Origin: Cladobotryum mycophilum
Lineage: Eukaryota; Ascomycota; Sordariomycetes; Hypocreales; Hypocreaceae
Reading direction: 5' to 3'
Length of the DNA: 64,000 bases
NCBI GenBank assembly: GCA_036429605.1
Contig: JAVFKD010000004.1
Span: 3,658,001-3,722,000 of the forward strand
Positions 46,362 through 57,144 of the stretch are shown here, one piece after another. Under the pieces are notes generated by a model. It worked only from the letters and a program-made list of their open reading frames with translations. It was not told the origin of the DNA and did no database searches. A program made the translations under genes and the position numbers. Position 1 is the first letter of the stretch. Each line of letters opens with the position of its first letter.

Positions 46362-47366
46362 ATGGCGACCATTACTGAGGGCCAATTCCAAATTGGCGAT
46401 ACCAGCTTCTACACCAAGACATGGACAGTAAGTTTTTTTCTGGTCCTTTTTATTTTGGTTTTCGTGCATAGCGGACAAGTCGTTTCTTGAGTAACGAACC
46501 TCGGTTGCTGACGCCAACCATAGCCGGAGGGCCTCATCAAGGCGAAGCTCATCTTCGTCCACGGCTTCAGCGAGCACATCAACCGCTACAATGATTTCTT
46601 CCCCAAGTTGACCGAACATGGAATCCAAGTTCTCTCTTGGGACCAGCGCGGATGGGGTCGCACCGTGACCAAGCCAGCGGAGAGAGGCCTCACCGGACCG
46701 ACTGCTCTTGTGCTGTCTGATGTCGCGGCTTTCGTTCAGGACAAGCTACCGTCAGATGTGCCAGTCTTCCTCATGGGCCACTCTATGGGCGGCGGCGAAG
46801 TCCTCATGCTGGCAGGCGAGCCTCAGTACAAGTCATTGATCGGCCAGGTTCGTGGCATCATCCTAGAGTGCCCATTCATCGGTTTCACCAAGGGCGAGGA
46901 GCCCAGTTCAGTCAAGATCGCCCTCGGTCGCCTTGCAGCAAAACTGCTCCCAAAGCAACAGCTCGTTCATATAGTGCCTCCCGAACACCTCAGCCGCGAC
47001 CAGGTGGTCGTCGACTCGGTACGCAACGATCCTCTGTGTCATAACACGGGAACGCTCCAGGGACTTGCTTCGCTCCTCGACCGCACCGCCCTTCTGCAGT
47101 CTGGAGCCGTCAAGCTGAGCAAGGAGGTGCAGAGCGTGTTGCTGACGCATGGCACGAGAGATTTGACATGCAGCTATGACAAGGCGATGGAGTTCGTGAA
47201 GAACCAGACCCACATTGAGGACAAGACTTCCAAGTCATACGACGGAGGTTATCACCAGTTGCACTCTGACCTGTGCAAGGATGAATTCGCCAAGGATGTG
47301 GTGGACTGGATTCTCGAGCGGTCTAACGATGGGGCGCAGATTGGAAAGATTGAGGCAAAACTGTAA
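46362..47366 (+). CDS. YJU3: Monoacylglycerol lipase (Yju3 type)
   Basis: Alpha/beta hydrolase that splits monoacylglycerols to glycerol and fatty acid, acting on lipid droplets/membranes. Exons 46362-46427 and 46524-47366 give 302 aa. The oxyanion-hole motif is FVHGFSEH. The nucleophile elbow is GHSMGGG, the acid is the Asp in LLTHGTRDLTCS, and the base is the His in DGGYHQLHSD. Length fits the family. The first exon carries only MATITEGQFQIGDTSFYTKTWT; the donor is GTAAGT at 46428. Confidence 0.93.
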
Positions 47367-49344
47367 GAGCTTGGCGATTTGAGTAATGATGTGAGCTGAG
47401 ACTCGATTGAATACGAACATGAGGTGGGATGTGGTGTGATGGGATGGGATGGGATGTGGTAGGATATGATGGATTATTCACTATGTATTTGTTTCGCCTG
47501 AACCTGCTTTAGAGGTTGTTGATGGGAGAAGTTGGATGTATCATTACCTCCACTATTGAACAAGTTACTGTAGGACAAGCGGTGTATTGACAGCAAATAC
47601 CACCCTGTTGACCCTCAACTGTTTGTTTTTTCCATCATTTCCTACATGTAGATCAGGGAACTGATTCTAAGATTTCCTCCTCTGATTAAGTGCCTAGTAG
47701 TAAAAGAGAAAGGAAAAAGCCAGAAAAATGCAAACACATGGATTTGTTATCTTCACCGTGTTTTATGTTGTATTTTTAGGTTCTTGATCCTGATGCTGTG
47801 GAGAGTTAGAGCACCCATTGTTGAAGCATGTGAAAGAACCCATTGTGCAACTTATAGGTACTACAAGTGCCCATCTATATACTCCATGCTTACCAGGCTA
47901 CAGTCAATATCAATAAATGATGACTACGTTATAATAAAAGCCATGATATCGCGAATATATAAACCCAGCAGATGACAAGTTGGACATGTTTTGCATGAAT
48001 CGGTTAGTTGTTTTTGGCTTGGCAGATACTTTGTATGAGAGAATGCCCTCCGGCTCAAAAGCACAAGCTTTTTAATGGAGAACCGAGCCTAGGACGATGG
48101 GTGGTGGTGTTCCGAGGATGCCCGATCAATGTGTGTCCCAGTTCAGTAGCGATTCGATCGTGCATCCAAAAAGATCCGAAAAGCCCTATCGAATCTCTTT
48201 AAATATCTTGAATCAGACCCCCCCTGATTCTAAGCTTGGTTTTATTTTGTTTTATCGATTCTTTCCCTATACATTGTGACTTTCCCACGGACGCTGAGGA
48301 ATAACACCAGCCAGCATCATTCAACTCTCAACCAGACGAGGCCCCCACGCTCCCAATACATGGCTAATTAATCAAGAGCTACCAAATTGGACAATGAATA
48401 GCGGCTATCAAGCGTTACACCAACACGTCATTTCTGTTAACAGTGAATCCTCTGCTCTGTATCGCCTTGAAAAGTTCCAATTGATTACAACCATGTTTTA
48501 CACAACCAATTTTTACTCGGCCGCGCCATCCGATAATCCCAACAACAAAACGACCTACTTACTTGTAGCTTGGAATGCCTGGGGCACCCCCAACGACTCC
48601 CTCCAGTTCTTTTCAAGTGAGAAGCGGAGACCGAGATGATGAATGCAAGGAAAATGTGTGGTTTTTTGTGGTTAATCTACCTGTACCTGCGAGCGGCCGC
48701 ACTGAACGATTGTGAGACCACCACATGTTTGCTATATCGCTTACCATAGGACAAAAGAAAGAAGCCATTCATTCTTTGTTTTTTTTTTGTTTTTTTGTTT
48801 TTTACTTCGCCTCACCGTCTCAGTTGAATACTTCCCTAACCCCCACGCTTCTTTGCCTCGCCTCGACTCATTCATTCATTCGCTCACTCACACTAGTAAC
48901 AGCATCCTTTACTGACGTAGGCCTAATTCTTTTTCACTCCTCCTCAAATTGGACAGTCGGCTTTCTTGCCAAGACATCCAAGTGCTATTGCGCCCGCTTC
49001 CATTCACAGACCGAAAATCCGTCTCATTTCCGAGCCAACGAGAGATTCCACAAGTCCTTCATCGATGAAGCCTCGCCAGACATGACCGCTGCTGCTGCAC
49101 TCAACCCAACTTGACACCGAACTTGGATCACCACTGATAAGCCAAGCTTTGGTGCCTGCACGAGGCCTCCTGTGCCCCCCACATTCGGTGTCAGCTTTTC
49201 TTTTTTGGCTTTCCTCGATCGTTACCTTCTCCGTTTCTGCAACACGGCAAGCTAGGTAGCTTGATAAAGGGCGACGAGCGCCTCTGATCATTTCCCATCG
49301 CCATCAAGGACGTCGACGCAGTCCGTTGACTTCAATCAATCACC
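47367..49344. other. 2-kb spacer MGL / CDF transporter
   Basis: No gene recognised. Contains a GGGAT repeat at 47438-47456 and T-rich tracts (around 48778-48804) in the region leading into the CDF gene. Short ORFs translate T- and C-rich leader sequence. Confidence 0.55.
47438..47456. repeat. (GGGAT)n short tandem repeat
   Basis: Nearly four GGGAT units in the MGL 3' region. Confidence 0.8.
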
Positions 49345-50727
49345 ATGACGCCCGACGCAAGCAATACAATCACTCACCACCCCAACGTTTATCATCTCCA
49401 ACACCTGCAGCATCTCCAACAGAGTTCAAGCCGCAGCAGCTCCCGATCCCCCGCCGTCCGCCATGCCTCTAGCACAGCTATCGAAGCCGTCGAGCCCACG
49501 CCGGACCACGATGCCGTGGAACGCCACCACTCCCAGGCCACGGACGTAGAGAGCCAGGTCACGGCCGGTCAAAACGCGCGATTCCCGCGCGTGTCCGCCG
49601 AGAGCGACCCCTATGGGCTCTCCTTCTCCTATAAAACCGACTCGGACCTTGACCAGATCAAGGCCAATTCGTCTCGTAAGAGAGACTCCGGCCGAGCTAA
49701 TAGCATTGTGAAGCATGCACCCCAACGTGACCATCGCAAGGTTCGAGGCTTCTATGAAAATCAAAATGCTGCCATTGAGCGTATGTTGAAGTCGGTAGAG
49801 GAGCATCGTGCAGAGGCCCGTCAGGAGCAAGGTGATGATCAGCTCAAGGTTCAGATTGCCATATACGGCTCACTTGTTGCCAACATCATTTTGACGGGTC
49901 TTCAGCTGTATGCTGCCATCACGTCTGGCTCATTATCTCTCTTCACCACCATGGCCGACGCTGTCTTTGATCCGCTTAGCAACCTGACTCTCATCCTGTC
50001 CAATCGGGCCATCAAAAGAGTTGACCCACGACGATTCCCTGCGGGCAAAGCTCGCCTCGAAACAGTAGGCAACATCGTCTTCTGTTTCCTAATGACATCA
50101 GTATCTTTGATTATCATTGCATTCTCGGCGCAGGAGCTCGCTAAGCATAGTTCGGAGAAGAGCTTTCATCTGCCTTCGGTCATCTCGGTGTGCGTAGCCT
50201 TCATGACCAAGTTTACCCTCTTTCTGTACTGCTGGTCCTACAAGGATAAGTACAGCCAGGTCAACATTTTGTGGCAAGACCACCGAAACGATCTTCTCGT
50301 CAATGGCTTTGGTATTCTAACCTCTGTGGGTGGTGCAAAGTTGGAGTGGTGGATTGACCCTATGGGTGCCATCCTCCTTTCCCTCTTGGTCTCGGGCATC
50401 TGGCTGCGAACCGCCTTCAACGAATTCCTGCTTCTGGTGGGCGTTGTTGCCTCAGTGGATACTCAGCAGCTCATCACGTACGTCTGCCTGACCCATTCCG
50501 ATGCAATTCAAGGCATCGATACGGTCCGAGTCTACCACTCGGGTCCGCGCCTCATTGCCGAAGTGGACATTGTCATGGACCCCTCCCGTACGCTTATGGA
50601 TACGCACGACGTCGCAGAGGAGTTGCAGTTCAAGCTCGAGGACTTGCCGGACATTGAGCGGGCCTATGTCCACATTGACTACGAAACCACCCATAAACCC
50701 GAACACGCATATAAGAAGGATCTTTGA
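49345..50727 (+). CDS. Cation diffusion facilitator, DxxxD (Mn-type) metal transporter
   Basis: Proton-coupled exporter of divalent metal. Single exon, 460 aa. Residues 1 to ~150 are disordered and Ser/His-rich. The membrane domain starts at VQIAIYGSLVANIILTGLQL. The metal site in TM2 is MADAVFDPLSN (DxxxD) and in TM5 DHRNDLLVN (DxxxD). Zn-specific members usually have HxxxD in one of these, so Mn2+ (or Fe2+) is the likely substrate; that is inference. FPAGKARLE is the conserved TM2-TM3 loop. The C-terminal ~100 residues form the ferredoxin-like cytoplasmic domain (IDTVRVYHSGPRLIAEVDIVMD). The His-rich start may sense metal. Confidence 0.92.
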   Translation: MTPDASNTITHHPNVYHLQHLQHLQQSSSRSSSRSPAVRHASSTAIEAVEPTPDHDAVERHHSQATDVESQVTAGQNARFPRVSAESDPYGLSFSYKTDSDLDQIKANSSRKRDSGRANSIVKHAPQRDHRKVRGFYENQNAAIERMLKSVEEHRAEARQEQGDDQLKVQIAIYGSLVANIILTGLQLYAAITSGSLSLFTTMADAVFDPLSNLTLILSNRAIKRVDPRRFPAGKARLETVGNIVFCFLMTSVSLIIIAFSAQELAKHSSEKSFHLPSVISVCVAFMTKFTLFLYCWSYKDKYSQVNILWQDHRNDLLVNGFGILTSVGGAKLEWWIDPMGAILLSLLVSGIWLRTAFNEFLLLVGVVASVDTQQLITYVCLTHSDAIQGIDTVRVYHSGPRLIAEVDIVMDPSRTLMDTHDVAEELQFKLEDLPDIERAYVHIDYETTHKPEHAYKKDL

Positions 50728-51517
50728 TACGACGTTTTTTTTGTCGACGTGGCTCTTTTGATTGATGTATAATATCGGTGCTAAAAAAAACCTCTCACAT
50801 TATGTTCATTGGGCTCACTACAAAAAAAGTGATAGTTTTGTTTTCAGCAGGGCGCGATGATATAGGACTTGGTGTGCTAGGAGTCGGCGTTCATGGGCGA
50901 GTCCAGGTTTTTTGCCTCTTTGTTTTCGGGCCGTGTTTGAAGAGATGGTCCTCTTTGGTCCAATAGGGGAGGCCGGATGTAATAAACTATGTATCTCGTA
51001 TGCTTCTGCAAGCTCCATTGTGAGAATTTTTTTGCTTGTGATGGCACGTCAAGGCGGGCGGGCGGGCGTTGCCAATCATATCGAATTGGACCGATATCGC
51101 TGGAGATGATGCTACGGATGTCACCAATTACGCGACAGAGGATTGCGTCGCCCATCAATCTTAATGTGGCTGCCTTACCACCCGCTAAGGACAGCGGAAA
51201 TGTATGCCCAGGGATACGCTTAAGAAGATGTTTGAGGCAAAAGCTTGTTAAAAAAAAAAAGTGGTGTTGATGATGGATCAGCACTTTGAGCTGTCCTGTC
51301 GTGTCGCTTAGAGAAGTATTGGATGCGGGGAGAGTGGGCCGGAACCGTTTGGCTGGATGGCAATGGACGACCAGCGTCGCAATAGGTGTGGGTGTGTTGC
51401 CATTTCGTTGATGATTGATCGGATCAGGTGTGGATCGGACGACTCCCTCCCTCGTAGCTACATGTATGGCCAGGGAAAATTTGCCTCGTGGAGACGAGCT
51501 TGTGTGCTTGGCTTAGA

Positions 51518-51527
51518 GGGGGGGGGG
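51518..51527. repeat. G10 homopolymer
   Basis: Ten consecutive G, the longest G run seen in the window. Confidence 0.9.
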
Positions 51528-52414
51528 TTTGATTGAAAATGCTAACAATTAGGTAGTGATACCCAAAGAAAGGGATGGATGGAGACATGATGCCGTACCG
51601 GTTAGGCCAGGATCAGAGTAACAGGGGAAGGGAAGATGGGAAGGTATCATTTTTTAATATCTAGACGAGGGGTTCCCCGAGGTGAGGCAATATAATGGCT
51701 TATGCATGTGGGAGATGAGAAGTCGTACGGAGTATCTCGAGATGGTGATGTTTTGATAGCAGTGGCAGGGTTACGTAGAGTAAGTACCTAGTAGTAAAAC
51801 ACCAGTTACCTATGGTATGGTGTGCTTCCCTCCCTGGTTTGGTTGTATTAACGACTCGCAAAAACGGTAATCATCAAGTCTTAAAACAAAACGTTGGGAT
51901 GCCTCAAAGACCAATAGATGGCCCCTGTAATACACAATGCATTCGAGACCGTTTATACGAGCTGATTAAAAACAAAATTCTTGTTTTTTCTCTCTCCCGG
52001 TGTGTTATGATCCAGTTCATCGGGCTCCGGTGCAGGGTACGTGAGGCATCAAGAAAATGTTGTCAGTTCAATACGTGATAACGCCAAAAACGTTGGCAAC
52101 CCCCCCCAAAGTATCCCCCGTAGATACAGGGCGTATCATATTTTTCTCTCTCTCTTTTTTTCTTTCTGCATGGATACCTTACAATTGGTAGGTGCGCGTT
52201 ATCTGGCATTGGAGCATTTTAGAGGCTTTGCTGTAAATGCAAGGCAAGGCAATGATGCCCATTATGGAGACCATGTAGGCTGTAGTTTGATGCAGATAAA
52301 CATGCAAGACCTGAGTAGTCCGGTATGCACAGGCATGTGAATGCCAATAGATGCCAGTCATAGCGGCCGCAGGAGGATGTTGGGGAGGAGAACCTGCATC
52401 CCACAGCTTACAGG

Positions 52415-52495
52415 ACAGAAGAGAAGAGAAGAGAGAGAAAGAGAGAGAAAAATTGAGAGTGATAGGAGGAGAAGCGAGGAGAGGTGGAAGAGGAC
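52415..52495. repeat. Purine-rich (GA/GAGAA) tract
   Basis: Imperfect AGAGAAG/AGAGAGA repeats, nearly all purine on the + strand. Confidence 0.8.
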
Positions 52496-52790
52496 ACATG
52501 AACAGGTTCGCAATAACGCGAGAAAGATATGCATGCATTGGCACCCAATTAGATACCCCAATCTTTCTTCTCACGGCTTGGGCTGCAGCAGCAATTTTTG
52601 AAGGGTTAATAATGATATTGCTTACTGACCTGTACTCTCTGTATCTACTTTGTAGAGGTAGGTATGTTTGATTTGGACAGCATGGAAATATCGTCGCCTG
52701 TAAGGCTAATTGGTTAGTTTGGATTTTAGCCTATCAGCCACCGCCTTTTCAGTAGCCTCGCTTTGAAGAAGAATGGAGGGAGAGACAAGA

Positions 52791-52812
52791 GGAAGAAGAA
52801 GAAGAAGAAGAA
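52791..52812. repeat. (GAA)n microsatellite
   Basis: About seven GAA units. Confidence 0.9.
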
Positions 52813-53444
52813 TGAGAAAATTCCTTTGAGACAAGCATCGAGGAAGTGGAAGAAGAGGCGAAAACGAAAGAGGAAAAAAAAAAACTTTCCATGCTGATCG
52901 ATGCAGCATAACGAATGAGACCTGCAGCAGGATCCATGTGGTGAATTGTTGAATCACCAACAGGTCCCCACCAAGAGTCCAATCAAGATGCAATGAGGTT
53001 TTAAATGGGGTTCCAGATACGGATGGAGATACAGATTACAGGAAAGAAAGAGGGTGCAGTTCCGTCAATGGACATGGATATGGGACCCATGCTTCTTTCT
53101 TCTCCCCTCTTTCTATCTCTCTTTTTCCCATTATCAATAGCGTCTAATAAAAAGCTACTGTGGGTCGTTACATGGGACGGATTGCTCCCAATGCTTCGCA
53201 GGGTTTCTTCTACTTCTTGGCTTTGGACCTTGAGCAAACAACAAAAAACAAGAGAGAGGCAAATCTTACCTTGGTACTTACCTCTCCGTACCTTGGCTAT
53301 CTTTGTACAAACAAGTATCTCCATAAGCAGCGGCCCAAAGCTTCCGTTGGTGTGCTACTAGTCCAGTGTATGAAAGTGGGAAAATACTACATTGATTGTT
53401 TTGTTTGGCTAGGTTAGGTTCAAGATTGGTTTTTTAGTGCCATC

Positions 53445-53445
<1 letters not shown>

Positions 53446-53490
<45 letters not shown>
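53446..53490. repeat. (ATT)n microsatellite
   Basis: About fifteen ATT units; read on the minus strand it makes a spurious poly-Asn ORF. Confidence 0.95.
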
Positions 53491-53501
53491 TTCTCTCACT
53501 C

Positions 53502-53531
53502 TCTTGTCTTGTCTTGTCTTGTCTTGTCTTG
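53502..53531. repeat. (CTTGT)n microsatellite
   Basis: About six pentanucleotide units immediately after the ATT repeat. Confidence 0.9.
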
Positions 53532-53909
53532 TGTCGTGTTGTGTTGTCTGCCTCTCGACGCTTCTACTTGGCAGGACAGGGTAGGTGCATAGAGTGCTCC
53601 GTAGAGTGGAGGTACCTCTCTCAACGTTCCACACCACAATCCAGCTTCTCAATTCCAAACCACCATTACGATTGGGAACCACCACCACCACTACGTTGCC
53701 CCCCAGTTCATTTCCCTTTCTGTATCTGAACCACCGCATCACACACGCCCCCCTCCTCTCCCTCACCCTCACCCCTTCCAAGGGAAGCATTTCTACTCCC
53801 TCAGCTCTCTTTAAAAGGCTTCGTTTTCTTCCTCTTTCCCATGTCTCATCGGTAGCTTTGCTCAATTAGCAGCGCATCTGAAGCTTCTTTCTTCCATATA
53901 CCCCCAATC

Positions 53910-56271
53910 ATGGTTGCGCAAAACAGCGGGGAGCAAGTCTATGCGACGGTTTGTTTCCCTTCCTCTCTTTTTCTTCCTTTTCTTCCATCTCCAATGCTTC
54001 GCTCTAAACATTACCAGTGGCAAAAGGCTAACATGTTCTTCTTACACACGTATAGCTCCTATTGAACGATTCATATCTTCCAGGTCCGTCAATTCTCTCT
54101 CCCCAACGCTCTCCAATGCGTATCGCAAAAAAAAAAAAAAAAATCCTCCCACTAACACCCTTCAAGGAGCCCTTGTTCTCGCCCATTCTCTCCGAGATGC
54201 CGGTACCTCAAAGAAGCTTGCTGTGCTTGTCACACTCGACTCCGTGAGCGCTGAAGCTGTTGCCAAGCTCAAGGTGAGCATTCCAGTCACAGCTGGGAAA
54301 CAAAAACAAAAAACAAAGCAACTGACCTCGGAAATTTTTTTCAACAGACTGTCTACGACCATGTCATCTCTGTGCCACGAATTCGCAATGAGAAGCCTGC
54401 CAACCTGTACCTCATGAACCGTACAGATTTGCACTCTGCTTTCACCAAGATCCACCTGTGGAAGCTCACCCAGTTCTCCCGAGTCGTTTACATCGATGCT
54501 GATGTTGTCGCCTACCGCTCCCCTGACGAGCTCTTCAATATCCCTCATGCCTTTGGTGCCGCTCCCGATATCGGTTGGCCCGACATCTTCAACACTGGTG
54601 TCATGGTCCTGTCACCAAACTTGGGAGACTTCCACGCTCTTTCGGCTCTGGCTGAGAGGGGTGTCTCCTTCGACGGTGCTGACCAGGGTCTCCTCAACCA
54701 GTACTTCGGAAGCAACTTCCACCGATTGCCATTCACCTACAACGTTACCCCCTCGGCCCACTACCAGTATCTCCCCGCATATCAGCATTTCCAGTCTAGC
54801 ATCAACATGGTGCACTTCATTGGAAAGAACAAGCCATGGGTTGCTGGACGTCAGGCCTCATACGGAAACGGCGCCTACGATGAAATGATTGGCCGATGGT
54901 GGGCTGTTTACGACCGCCATTACTACGGACAGGTAAGCCCCCTCCGAGAAACATCTTTGCCGAGGAAGCTTGTACTGACGCATAATCAAGGAAACCTCCA
55001 CTATTGCACAGTCTGGAGATGCCACCAACTCCGCAAAGAGCTGGGATGCTTCAAGGTAAATACTCTCATACCACTCTCGCTTTCTTCCCTGTACTAAAAC
55101 AATTATGCAGAAATGCCCCCCTGCCAACTCGGGACCAGAGGCCGCAAACTTCCCTTCAACCCGTTATGAAATGTCCAAGGACACTGCCCAATTTGATTCT
55201 CAAGGCCAATACCACTACCAAGCTCCCCCACCCATCTTCCCTTGGGAGGGCCACCAGCCTAAGCCGACAAGATCCTTCTTTGGTGACCCACAGCCGTCGC
55301 AAGCTCCTGCATTGTCGGCTCTTGTCACCGCCGCTAGGGAGCCTCAGCCTGCTGCTAGGGAACCACCGGCTGCTGTAAGAGAGATCCAGCCTGCTCCTAG
55401 GGAGTACAGGGAGCCTCAATATGAGAGGGAGCCTCAGTCTCCCACCACTGCTCCATCCACCTCGGAGATGGATACCATGGACAACCAGAGCGAGGCCGTA
55501 ACCCCAACCACTCCTACCAGGTTCGCCAATGCCAACCCCTGGACAGCCTACCCTCATATCAACGCCTGGGATGATGTACCTGGCATCAACCGCTATGTGG
55601 AGGGATTTGAAAGGTACCGACGATCAAGCGTCAAATCCTTGAAGGGTGTACCTGTGACTCCGCGTCCTACCAACCCAGAGGATGGAGTTCACATGCGAGG
55701 CACCAAGGTAACTGATTTCCCCAGCGAGGTAGAACGCCCTAGTCTACCTGTGACCCCGGCACCAGTCCGCCGCTCGTCTTTCTGGTCTCAGGGTGGTTCT
55801 GAAGCCGAGAATGACGGTCGAGCGCTACCAGCGGCTGAAGGTGTGCCGGTTCAGTCAGAATGGGTATGTATGCATGGACTGCGGTGGCTGCCCACAGACT
55901 GCCTATGCGACCTGATAGCTGACGTGGTAATCCATCACAAGGATCCCACAGAGCAACTTCAGAAGCTTGCTGCGCAACAGTCTGAAGCACTGCTGCGCAG
56001 GCTTGGAGGAAAGGAAGAAGAGTCGGATATCCCTTCGCGACCCCTGTCATATGGATCAGGGGACGTCGTCCCAATAGCACATGTCTCACAATCTGTTCCT
56101 AAGTTGCTCAGTCCACGACCAGTCAAGGGAGCTGCCGCCGTGACGACCACGAGCCTGGAGCGCAAGATGCAAAAGGCAGAGCCTGATTACTCTGAGCCAC
56201 GCCAAGCCACATGGGACGAAGACGAGGCTACCGAGTTTTCTTACCAGGAAAGAGAGGCCCTCGAGGCATGA
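53910..56271 (+). CDS. Glycogenin (self-glucosylating initiator of glycogen synthesis; frameshifted at 55116-55121)
   Basis: GT8 enzyme that builds the primer for glycogen synthase. Exons 53910-53948, 54056-54083, 54167-54273, 54348-54932, 54991-55055, 55111-55863 and 55942-56271 give 635 aa after one correction. Catalytic domain: YATLLLNDSYLPGALVLAHSL (built from three exons), VVYIDADVV with the Mn-binding DxD, FNTGVMVLSPN, DQGLLNQYF and HFIGKNKPW. The rest is a Pro/Ser-rich linker with repeated REPQ elements and a C-terminal synthase-binding-type region. After intron 5 the frame reads NAPLPTRD, but KCPPANSGPEAANFPSTRYEM is the conserved continuation. One more C in the C6 run (55116-55121) joins them. 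Intron 6 (78 nt, no stop) is inferred from a GTATGT donor and CTGAC branch. Confidence 0.9.
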
Positions 56272-57144
56272 TGCAATAACTCATCGAAACTTGAATTGCT
56301 GCTATGTTTAGCTGCAAGCGAGCTAAAAAACGAACTTACGATACGGTTTCTGTCCAACTTGATCGTTTTATCATGCATATTAGCCACAGAAGCGAGCATT
56401 TGCATATTTGCTGTCACTTGTCATCGCACTGCTTCCAATTTTGCATAGCGCGTTCACAGCATGCGTGGTTTACTTGGAGATTTTTTTATTATTTCTTTTT
56501 TTTGCTTTTATGGCAACCACTACTACTTTCTTCTTCTCTTGGACACTTGGCACGGAAGTCGTCTTCTTTATTTTTAACTCATGCAATTGATGCATAATAC
56601 ATGATGGGAGAATGATATTATATGGATACACGAAAAGGAGGTTTGCTTGTTTAGAGGGTGGTGGTTTTTGTCTGTCCTTCAGGAGGGAATTATTGGATAC
56701 CTATCAAGGGGTGGCAAGAGTTGGATTATCCCTTCATTTTAGAGAACTTTTCATTTGTCATTGAAAAAGGGAAACATCGGGTTTGTCGTGGATGGGAGGT
56801 GGATATCCTTCTTTAGTTGAATAGCAATAGGAGTTTGAAACATATGGTTATGATATGATTTGAGTCATGCTGCTGTGAGGTTTGAATCATTTCGCAACTT
56901 TTTCTGATGAGTCGATGTGTGAGGGCCAAGGGAAGAGGGAAGCGGCAGTTGTTTGACGACACAGTCTCTCTTGGTCAAGACCTGGGGAAGAAGGGGAGGG
57001 GGATTCCTTGGAAATGAGCAGTCGTATTGTGTCTTCTACTCACTAGGGGTAGATGAAGTGCGGGTTCTAATGCTGAAGATGCAAGTTCATTTTAATCCCT
57101 CGCTGCTACAATTCTATATACAGATACAAAACAAAACTGCTATG
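56272..57144. other. Convergent spacer glycogenin / HRD1
   Basis: 3' UTRs, T-rich. No gene seen. Confidence 0.6.

Larger units (their letters stand above)
50728..53909. other. 3.2-kb gene-poor region upstream of glycogenin
   Basis: No gene recognised. Holds a G10 run (51518-51527), purine-rich tracts (52415-52495, 52791-52812), an ATT repeat and a CTTGT repeat just upstream of glycogenin. ORFs here translate these repeats. May include a long glycogenin promoter or an unannotated ncRNA. Confidence 0.5.

Noticed and set aside
51518..51527. G10 run as a G-quadruplex
   Set aside because: A single run without the other three G tracts nearby is weak evidence.
53434..53865. 143-aa minus-strand ORF with poly-Asn
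   Set aside because: Made by the ATT microsatellite; no start context or family resemblance.
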